Positions 7,020-12,388 of a stretch of DNA of 24,008 nucleotides are shown here, piece by piece. Source of the DNA: JBBSEZ01 sp038239195 (GTDB lineage Bacteria; Planctomycetota; Planctomycetia; Gemmatales; Gemmataceae); assembly GCA_038239195.1 (NCBI GenBank), contig JBBSEZ010000111.1, forward strand, positions 1-24,008, written 5' to 3'. A program made the translations under genes and the position numbers. Position 1 is the first letter of the stretch, and each line of letters starts with the position of its first letter. The notes beneath the pieces were generated by a model. It did not search any database. It saw nothing but the letters and a program-made list of their open reading frames with translations, and was not told the origin of the DNA.

Positions 7020-8528
7020 ATGATTCGCGTGCTCGGTTCGGCGAAGTCCCTCTGCGACCGGCTGACGCGCCGCGACTTTCTCCGTGTGGGGGCGCTGCAA
7101 GGCTCTGGCCTGGCCCTGGGCGATCTGTTGCGCCGCGAGGCCGCCGCGGAGGCGCCCGGCCCGCGCCCCCGGTCTTTCGGCAAGGCGAAGCGGTGCATCC
7201 TCATCTACCTGTTCGGCGCTGCCAGCCAGCTCGAAACGTTCGACGTCAAGCCCGACGCCCCCGTCGAGGTGCGCGGCGAACTCAAGGCCATCCGTACGCG
7301 CGTGCCCGGCCTGCACCTCTGCGAGCTGCTGCCGCGCCTTGCGCAGGTCATCGACCGCGCCACCGTGGTGCGCTCGATGACGCACCCTTACCCGATCCAT
7401 GCCTCCGCCTACTCGCTGACCTCGACGCCCACCATCGACATTCCGACGCAACTCAACGCGAAAGACCCGAAGCACTGGCCGTACGTGGGCTCCGTGGTGG
7501 ATTACCTCGAAGACCAGCGCGCGCGGGGGGCCCGGGCCAAGGCGCCCCTGGTGCCGCGCAACGTCGCGCTCCCGTGGCTGCTCAGCTCGCGTCGGCCCCA
7601 CCCCTCGCGCAACGGCGGGCCGTATGGCGCCTTCCTGGGGCCCAAATACGATCCCATCTGGGCGGAGTTCGCCGGCGAGGCCACGCGGGCGGCCAGCTAC
7701 GAGTTCGACGGCAAGGTGACGACTTGCCTCGACCCCTACGGCGGGATCCAGCCCGGCCATCGGTTCCGCTTCTCGGCGGCGGAGAGTCGGCCGAGCGAGA
7801 TCACGCTGGACCGGCTGGAGCGGCGCTCGTCGCTGCTCGGACAGATGGAGCAGGCCCGGCGAAGGGTTGGCGCCCGCGAGGCGCATGAAGGCCACGATCA
7901 CTACCAGCGGGTGGCGCTGTCGCTGCTCGCGTCGCGGCACGCGGCCGAGGCGCTCGAGGTGGAGCGCGAGCCGGCGGCGGTGCGCGAGCGCTACGGGATG
8001 ACGCTGTTCGGGCAGTCGTGCGTGACGGCCCGGCGCCTGCTGGAGGCGGGGGCGCGGTTCGTAACCGTCTTCTGGGACGAGTTCGGATCGGTCAACAGCG
8101 CCTGGGACACGCACTACCACCACTACCCCCGGCTGAAGGAACAGCTCCTGCCCGGGCTCGATCGGGGGCTGGCGGCGCTCCTCGCCGACCTGGAGACGCG
8201 CGGGATGCTGGACGAGACGCTGGTGGCGTGCATCACCGAGCACGGCCGCACGCCGAGGCTCTCGCACGCCAACGGGGGCGGCCGCGATCACTGGTCGCAG
8301 GCCTACTCCTCGCTGTTCGCCGGCGGAGGCATCGCCGCGGGCAAGGTCGTCGGGCGGACCGACCGCATCGCGGGCGACGTGATCGACACGCCAATCTCGC
8401 CGAAGGACGTGCTGGCGACGATCTATCACCTGCTGGGCTTCGACCCGCAGACGTCGATCGCGGACCGGCTCGGGCGGCCCACCCCCATCGCGGGGCCGGG
8501 GAGAGTGAGGGCGGAGTTGCTGGGCTGA
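7020..8528 (+). CDS. DUF1501 domain-containing exported protein
   Basis: The 502-residue protein has a twin-arginine leader (RRDFLRVGALQGSGLALGDLL, from about residue 17) and a DUF1501 body with CILIYLFGAASQLETFDVKP, a THPYPIHASAY segment, AWDTHYHHYPRLKE, and the C-terminal GRTPRLSHANGGGRDHW motif. DUF1501 belongs to the sulfatase/alkaline-phosphatase-like superfamily, and the His/Asp residues fit a metal site; natural substrates are unknown. I place the start at 7020 because AGGAGG at 7006-7011 lies 8 bases upstream; an in-frame ATG at 7002 would include that site in the coding region. DUF1501 genes usually sit beside a DUF1549/DUF1553 cytochrome-like partner, which is absent here. Confidence 0.88.
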   Translation: MIRVLGSAKSLCDRLTRRDFLRVGALQGSGLALGDLLRREAAAEAPGPRPRSFGKAKRCILIYLFGAASQLETFDVKPDAPVEVRGELKAIRTRVPGLHLCELLPRLAQVIDRATVVRSMTHPYPIHASAYSLTSTPTIDIPTQLNAKDPKHWPYVGSVVDYLEDQRARGARAKAPLVPRNVALPWLLSSRRPHPSRNGGPYGAFLGPKYDPIWAEFAGEATRAASYEFDGKVTTCLDPYGGIQPGHRFRFSAAESRPSEITLDRLERRSSLLGQMEQARRRVGAREAHEGHDHYQRVALSLLASRHAAEALEVEREPAAVRERYGMTLFGQSCVTARRLLEAGARFVTVFWDEFGSVNSAWDTHYHHYPRLKEQLLPGLDRGLAALLADLETRGMLDETLVACITEHGRTPRLSHANGGGRDHWSQAYSSLFAGGGIAAGKVVGRTDRIAGDVIDTPISPKDVLATIYHLLGFDPQTSIADRLGRPTPIAGPGRVRAELLG

Positions 8529-8572
8529 GGGGCCCTTGCCGGACCGTGTCGCGGGCGGGCGCCAGGCCCCCC

Positions 8573-9217
8573 TCAAGTCTCCGTCGCCCTCCTGCGCCGG
8601 AACGCCCACCGCAGCACGAGATGCGTCGGCAGGAACACCCCCACCGGGTAGAACACCATTACGAACGCCAGCCACAGCCACGGCGCCACCCACTCCTGCG
8701 GCCGCTGCCCGCTCGGCCCGAACGCCCCGTTGAGGGCGCGGACCGGGTCGGTGAAGAGATAGCACACCGGCAGCACCGCCCACGCCAGCAGCGACTGGGC
8801 GACCCAGGCGCGCCCGTCGTAGCCGAGCCGCCACACCACCCACAGCAACAGGAACGGCAGCCAGCCGTGGTAGAGCGACAGCGCGCGGATCCCCAGCGGG
8901 ACGTCGTCCCGGAACATGTAGCGCGTCCAGCCGATCGGGAAGGCGCCCGTGACCAGCCGGGTGAGGAAGTCGGCCAGCCAGATCAGCGAAGCCAGCAGGA
9001 CGGCAACGAGTTGCATGCTCGCCAGGAACCTGCTCTCCAACCATAGAGCGACGACCAGCAGCAGTAGGGCGAGGTCGCAGAACCAGAGGAAGTTGGCGGG
9101 CCCGTAAAAGTCCCAGTAGAAGGGCACCAGGACGGCGACGAACGCCGTGTAGGCCACCTTCACCAGCAGGGGAATGCGCCGGCGCGCCGGGGACGGTGGT
9201 CTCGGATCGCCTTCCAT
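8573..9217 (-). CDS. six-segment membrane protein, conserved hypothetical
   Basis: The 214-residue protein has about six hydrophobic segments (roughly 16-34, 42-60, 65-85, 115-131, 137-155, 178-200) and a basic C-terminus. The stretch FYWDFYGPANFLWFCDLALL and the later LSLYHGWLPFLLLWVV are typical of uncharacterised planctomycete membrane-associated proteins of this size. No catalytic motif is evident; a few aromatic and His residues (H117, W119) lie near segment boundaries. The ATG at 9217 is 7 bases past the stop of the CsrA-fusion gene, so the two are likely one operon. It converges with the DUF1501 gene across 44 bases. Confidence 0.8.
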   Translation of the reverse strand: MEGDPRPPSPARRRIPLLVKVAYTAFVAVLVPFYWDFYGPANFLWFCDLALLLLVVALWLESRFLASMQLVAVLLASLIWLADFLTRLVTGAFPIGWTRYMFRDDVPLGIRALSLYHGWLPFLLLWVVWRLGYDGRAWVAQSLLAWAVLPVCYLFTDPVRALNGAFGPSGQRPQEWVAPWLWLAFVMVFYPVGVFLPTHLVLRWAFRRRRATET

Positions 9218-9224
9218 CGCGCCG

Positions 9225-10025
9225 CTACTCCCGCCCGGTGAGGAGATCGACCACCCAGCAGCCGCGCACGTGATCGCCCGACTCGCGACAGTGGGCGAGG
9301 ATGGCCGGCTCGGCGCAGCCGGCCTCTTGGAGGGCGTCGGCGAGGATCGGCAGAAGGTCGAATTCGCGGTCCTCGTAGGCGGCCCGGGCTATGCCGACCA
9401 CGTCCGAGGTGAGCCAGCATGCCTCGACCGAGATCGGGCGGAAAGGGCGGGGGCCGAACACGTCCCTGAGCAGCCCGCATTGCCGGGCTGAGGCGTCGGG
9501 GAGAGCATCGAGGGACTGAACGGCGAGCACCGCCGCTCTGCCGTCCGACGTGGAGGCATACCGGGCGGCGGCATACGCGGCGCCGTCCCGGCTGCCCACC
9601 GGAGGAAAGGCGCTCGTTCTCTGCATCCGGTCCCAGATTGCCTCCACCTTGGGCAGGGCGGAGGGGTCATCCTCGGCGCGCTCCGCCAGTTCGACCACCC
9701 GGCGGCAATCTTCGGGCATCGCCTGCCAAACGGAGCGACAGCAGGCGCAGGCGACCAACCTCAACTTGCGGTCGCTGACCTTGCCGAGCAGCAGCGTCAG
9801 CATCTCCTGTGGGCTCGTGCAGGCGAGCCACGCGCGTTCCTCCGCAACCCCTGGCAGCTCGGGCGTGGGATGGATCGCGGCCCACACCTCCTGGCGGTGG
9901 ACGGCGATTCCGGGGGGGCAGACGATGCCGAGGCGCACCTTGTCGCCGCGAACCTCGATCACGGTGACGGTGACGTCGTCGGCGATGGTGATGCTCTCCC
10001 CTCTCCTCCGCGGCAGGATCAGCAT
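9225..10025 (-). CDS. CsrA RNA-binding domain fused to a Gemmata-type CACCR-motif domain
   Basis: Residues 1-51 of this 266-residue protein form a complete CsrA/RsmA domain: MLILPRRRGESITIADDVTV, EVRGDKVRLGI, then AVHRQEVWAAI. The RNA-contacting positions known from E. coli CsrA (L4, R6, V42, R44) are all retained. CsrA is normally a free-standing dimer of about 60-75 residues that binds GGA motifs in mRNA leaders. Here the frame runs without interruption through a short linker (52-61) into a second domain: AWLACTSPQEML, SDRKLRLVACACCRSVW (C93, C95, C96), an RQCGLLRDVFGPRPFRP segment, and a GDHVRGCWVVDLL ending. That domain is a paralogous family I associate with Gemmata relatives; its function is unknown. 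GGAGG with CCGGAGGACA precedes the ATG at 10025. A remnant of the same domain lies at 15289-15612. Confidence 0.85.
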   Translation of the reverse strand: MLILPRRRGESITIADDVTVTVIEVRGDKVRLGIVCPPGIAVHRQEVWAAIHPTPELPGVAEERAWLACTSPQEMLTLLLGKVSDRKLRLVACACCRSVWQAMPEDCRRVVELAERAEDDPSALPKVEAIWDRMQRTSAFPPVGSRDGAAYAAARYASTSDGRAAVLAVQSLDALPDASARQCGLLRDVFGPRPFRPISVEACWLTSDVVGIARAAYEDREFDLLPILADALQEAGCAEPAILAHCRESGDHVRGCWVVDLLTGRE

Positions 10026-10114
10026 GGTTGTCCTCCGGTGCTGTTGGCCTGGGGCGACAGGCTGGGAGCGTGGCTCGGCCGGGGCGAGGGGAGGCAGTTG
10101 CGGGGCTGCGACAT
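10019..10114 (-). CDS. possible 31-codon leader ORF overlapping the csrA-fusion start
   Basis: An ATG at 10114 is preceded by AAGGAG at 5 bases (10120-10125). The frame encodes MSQPRNCLPSP and continues, rich in Pro and Ser, to a TGA at 10019-10021 that overlaps the ATG at 10025. The overlap would allow translational coupling to the downstream gene. The peptide has no recognisable homologue and could be chance in GC-rich DNA. Confidence 0.3.
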   Translation of the reverse strand: MSQPRNCLPSPRPSHAPSLSPQANSTGGQPC

Positions 10115-10129
10115 GGGCACTCCTTGCCG

Positions 10130-10148
10130 AAAAGACGTCAGGTACGTC
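10130..10148 (-). terminator. short hairpin with U run after tRNA-Leu
   Basis: On the minus strand, GACGT at 10144-10148 pairs with ACGTC at 10134-10138 around a five-base loop and is followed by four T residues (10133-10130). It lies 25 bases past the tRNA 3' end and ahead of the csrA-fusion leader. The five-pair stem is weak, so partial termination or attenuation is more plausible than a full stop. Confidence 0.35.
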
Positions 10149-10223
10149 GGGGCGAGCTCCCGTTCCGCGAAGTGCTGGAGGAGGGACTTGAACCCTCACG
10201 GGGCTTGCGCCCCTTCGGATTTT

Positions 10224-10640
10224 CGTACCACCATGGCTTTCGCCACCCGTCCAGGTGTCCCCGCGGCGGTTTGTGGTCTGGACTTTCCCTTGGCCCTGGG
10301 TGTCCCCTTTAGGCCTCGGCCACCAAGTCTCTACACCTTCTTCTTCCTGCCTCTGTAATTGCCCGGCAGAGCATGGCAATTTGGACACGAGAGCTCGAGT
10401 TTCGGCCGTGAATGGTTGCTCCTCACTGCGCGAAACGAAGAACGGCATGCGGCAACTCGCCGCAAGTCCTCCTCGGTGTAGCGCCGGATGCCGCCCCTTT
10501 GAGACGTCCGACGTTCGAGCGAGGCGCCACTCTCAGAAAGAAGCTTGGCTCGGGATTGCCACACACGCTGCCGTGCAAGGTTTCCCCGACTTCGACCGAA
10601 TTCACTCAGGGAGTTTCCTGCCCTGGTGCTCAGGTCCGCT
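10224..10640 (-). ncRNA. group I intron in the anticodon loop of tRNA-Leu(UAA)
   Basis: The 417-nt insertion begins after U34 and ends in G (10224), as group I introns do. The 5' exon CUU can pair with GAG at intron positions 10-12, giving P1 with the splice-site U-G pair. Core segments resembling the cyanobacterial/plastid tRNA-Leu(UAA) intron are visible: GGGGAAACC at 10587-10579, GGCAATCCCGAGCCAAGC at 10560-10543, AGAGACTTGG near 10332-10323, and GGTGGCGAAAGCC close to the 3' end. This suggests the IC3 subgroup. The intron is longer than the roughly 250-nt Anabaena form because a degenerate HNH reading frame lies between the second and third core segments. Self-splicing is expected from the intact core but not demonstrated. 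Confidence 0.88.
10331..10486 (-). pseudogene. degenerate HNH homing endonuclease frame inside the group I intron
   Basis: About 51 codons ending in TAG at 10331-10333 encode RRYTEEDLRRVAACRSSFRAV, joined to LELSCPNCHALPGNYRGRKKK. These are the two ends of a known kind of intron/prophage HNH protein: the N-terminal YTxxDL helix that reads substrate DNA, and the C-terminal LLCPNCHAxTxxYRGRN end of the HNH zinc site. The intervening 100 or so residues, including the first Cys pair and the HNH His/Asn residues, are missing. A longer open frame from 10669 exists but its start lies in the tRNA exon, so it is not a gene. I read it as an internally deleted, non-functional endonuclease. Confidence 0.7.
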
Positions 10641-10684
10641 AAGTCCGATGCGTCTGCCGATTCCGCCACTCCAGCGAAGCTCTC

Positions 10685-10713
10685 ACTCTACCCATCGGCC
10701 GGAAGGCGGGCAA
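10685..10713 (-). promoter_or_regulatory. promoter for tRNA-Leu(UAA)
   Basis: On the minus strand TTGCCC (10713-10708) and TAGAGT (10690-10685) are 17 bases apart, and the -10 box ends 9 bases before the first tRNA base at 10675. Both boxes match the sigma-70 consensus at four of six positions, and the spacing to a tRNA 5' end is ideal. Confidence 0.55.
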
Positions 10714-10730
10714 GCGCCGCGAGAAGGGAA

Positions 10731-10760
10731 TTGACCACCCGCCGGGCGCTGCCGTAAACT
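10731..10760 (+). promoter_or_regulatory. promoter for the ACT-domain gene
   Basis: TTGACC at 10731-10736 and TAAACT at 10755-10760 are separated by 18 bases and lie 34 bases upstream of the ACT-protein ATG. The match is five and four of six. It is divergent from the tRNA promoter 17 bases away, so the two could compete. Confidence 0.5.
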
Positions 10761-10794
10761 GAGGGGGCGAGTTGATCATCCCGAGGGGACCAGA

Positions 10795-11304
10795 ATGAGC
10801 GAGCAAGGCGAAGACTCCGGATCGACCATCGACTTTGCGACGGCGCGCGGGCGCGACTGGCCGAGCGTCCGCCAGTACAACGTCTTCGTCGAGAACCGCG
10901 TGGGCAACCTGCTGTCGGTGGTCCGCCATTTCGAGACGACCGACATCCGCATCGTGTCGCTCACTGTGGTCGATTCCGCCGACTGCGCCATCATCCGCAT
11001 GGTGCTGAGCGACCCCGAACGCGCCCGCGAGATCTTCGACCGCGCCAAGCTCCCCATCACCGAGAGCGACCTGCTCGTGGTCCAGCTCCCCGACAGCACC
11101 CAGCCGTTGCTGACCATCTGCAAGGCGCTGCTCAGCGCCGAGATCAGCATTCACTACGCCTACCCGCTGCTCATCGGCCCGCGCGGCCATTCCGCCCTCG
11201 CGCTGCACGTCGAGGACCACGAGACGGCCGCCCAGACGCTCGACCGCCTCGGCTTCACGCTGTTCACCGAGAACGACCTGAATACGGAGGAGGACTTGAC
11301 GTGA
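10795..11304 (+). CDS. tandem ACT-domain protein
   Basis: The 169-residue protein has two ACT-like regions, about 27-96 (VRQYNVFVENRVGNLLSVVR, then RIVSLTVVDSADCAIIRMVL) and about 98-160 (LLTICKALLSAEISIHYAYP, then SALALHVEDHETAAQTLDRL). ACT domains bind amino acids or other small ligands and regulate metabolic enzymes. No catalytic domain is attached, so it is likely a stand-alone regulator or sensor; its ligand cannot be read from sequence. The ATG at 10795 follows a GAGGGGA ribosome site and a plausible promoter. It converges with the kinase gene at 11428 across an inverted repeat. Confidence 0.85.
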   Translation: MSEQGEDSGSTIDFATARGRDWPSVRQYNVFVENRVGNLLSVVRHFETTDIRIVSLTVVDSADCAIIRMVLSDPERAREIFDRAKLPITESDLLVVQLPDSTQPLLTICKALLSAEISIHYAYPLLIGPRGHSALALHVEDHETAAQTLDRLGFTLFTENDLNTEEDLT

Positions 11305-11316
11305 GACAGGTAGGTG

Positions 11317-11404
11317 CCGCGAGCCGAGCGGCCCCCGCAGTGCCCAGGACGTCGCGTTGTTTGGCGGCGACGCGAGGACCAGACGGGCCTCGCTCGGCTC
11401 GCGG
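11317..11404. terminator. nested inverted repeats between convergent genes
   Basis: CCGCGAGCCGAGCG at 11317-11330 is a perfect reverse complement of 11391-11404, enclosing a second hairpin with arms 11350-11355 and 11367-11372. It begins 12 bases past the ACT-gene stop and ends 23 bases before the stop of the convergent kinase gene. It could act as a bidirectional terminator, though no U tract is present. Confidence 0.4.
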
Positions 11405-11427
11405 GGGCTACCGGCGTTTCGCCCCTC

Positions 11428-12282
11428 TCATCCCGCGCGCCGCCCGCGCCGGCCCTTGAGCGCCGCGATCTCCAACTCGATCAGCTTCTGCACCACGACC
11501 CCGGCCCTCGGCCGATCTTCCGGCCGGTTGGCCAGCATGCGCCCCACCAGCGCCACCAGCGCCGCCGGCAGCGGGCCGGCGAGCTGGCGCAGGTCGGCGG
11601 GCGGGTCGCAGCGGTGGCGGCGGAACGTCTGCCGCAGCGAGCCGGGCGGGTAGGGCAGCCGGCCCGTCAGCATCTCGAAAAGCGTCACCCCCAGGCTGAA
11701 CACGTCGCTCGGCATGCCGTCGGTCGGCAATTCGTCGCACAGTTCCGGCGCCAGATAGTTGGCCGTGCCCAGCACGTAGCCGGCGCGCAGAAAGCCCGCG
11801 TTCTCGCCGGGGCGATGGGCGAAGCCCAGGTCGATCAGCACGGCGGTACCGTCGTCGATGAGGTGCAGGTTGTCGGGCTTGACGTCGCCGTGCAGGAAGT
11901 TCGCCGCGTGCAGCGAGCTCAGCGCCTCGGCCATCTGGCGCGTGACCCACACCGCGTCGGCGACCGGCAGGCGGTAGTCGCGGCGCAGGCGCCGTCGCAG
12001 GGGCTCGCCCGGCAGCAAGCCCATGACGAGGTAGTGCGGCTCGTGCAACACCTGGGCGTGCGCGACGTGGACGAGGTGCGGGTGGCGCACCGTCAGCCCG
12101 GCTCGCGCCTCGCGCTGCAACAGCTTGATGGCCGTCTCCTGGTCGTCCCACTCGGGCCGCACCACCTTGAGGGCGCAGGGGGCGCTGCTCTGGGCGTCGC
12201 GCGCCTCGTAGACGGTCGTCATCGGCCCCCCGCCGAGGCGGGCCAGCAGATGATAGCCGGGGATTCGCGGAATGGGCTGCAT
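11428..12282 (-). CDS. soluble Ser/Thr protein kinase
   Basis: The 284-residue protein is essentially a bare Hanks-type kinase domain. It has the glycine loop ARLGGGPMTTVYEA (14-27), the ATP-anchoring K39 in CALKVV, E58 in LLQREAR, a catalytic loop HGDVKPDN (131-138) with Asp133, DLG (151-153) in place of DFG, and GTANYLAPE (172-180). HGD replaces HRD, making it a non-RD kinase that may not depend on activation-loop phosphorylation. No membrane segment or sensor domain follows. ATG at 12282 is preferred; GTG at 12288 would add two residues. It lies 106 bases downstream of the membrane-linked kinase on the same strand, so the two may be co-expressed. Confidence 0.88.
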   Translation of the reverse strand: MQPIPRIPGYHLLARLGGGPMTTVYEARDAQSSAPCALKVVRPEWDDQETAIKLLQREARAGLTVRHPHLVHVAHAQVLHEPHYLVMGLLPGEPLRRRLRRDYRLPVADAVWVTRQMAEALSSLHAANFLHGDVKPDNLHLIDDGTAVLIDLGFAHRPGENAGFLRAGYVLGTANYLAPELCDELPTDGMPSDVFSLGVTLFEMLTGRLPYPPGSLRQTFRRHRCDPPADLRQLAGPLPAALVALVGRMLANRPEDRPRAGVVVQKLIELEIAALKGRRGRRAG

Positions 12283-12388
12283 GGGCACGCTGGGAGAAGG
12301 CCGATCGGGTCGGAGGGCGAATAAGGACTGCTCCCTCTGTATCGACCATGCCGGCGTGCCGAGTTGAATGAAATGCGCGAGCGCGGCC

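Larger units (their letters stand above)
10173..10675 (-). tRNA. trnL(UAA): tRNA-Leu(UAA), interrupted by a group I intron
   Basis: The 5' exon is 10675-10641 (35 nt) and the 3' exon 10223-10173 (51 nt); joined they give an 86-nt class II tRNA. The acceptor stem GCTGGAG/CTCCAGC is perfect with discriminator A, the D-arm has GCG/CGC, the anticodon stem TCGGA/TCCGA is perfect, the loop is CTTAAAA with anticodon TAA, a long variable arm forms GGGGC/GCCCC, and the T-arm is GAGGG-TTCAAGT-CCCTC. CCA is not encoded. The exons are separated after U34. If the unspliced sequence is read straight through, TAG appears at the anticodon position, which could mislead a simple scan. A good promoter lies just upstream. 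Confidence 0.92.

Noticed and set aside
6561..9044. An 827-codon minus-strand open frame
   Set aside because: It lies mainly antisense to Uma2 and DUF1501 and out of frame with the minus-strand membrane protein.
10026..10448. Long minus-strand open frame continuous with the CsrA fusion, adding over 140 residues upstream
   Set aside because: It reads through the tRNA 3' exon and intron core. The ATG at 10025 has a strong ribosome site and gives a canonical CsrA N-terminus.
10331..10669. Treating the 112-codon frame in the intron as an intact endonuclease gene
   Set aside because: Its start lies in the tRNA 5' exon, the first 60 codons are intron core sequence, and the HNH catalytic centre is absent.
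10255..10757. Plus-strand open frames across 10255-10757 resembling small hypothetical proteins
   Set aside because: They are antisense to the tRNA exons and group I intron.
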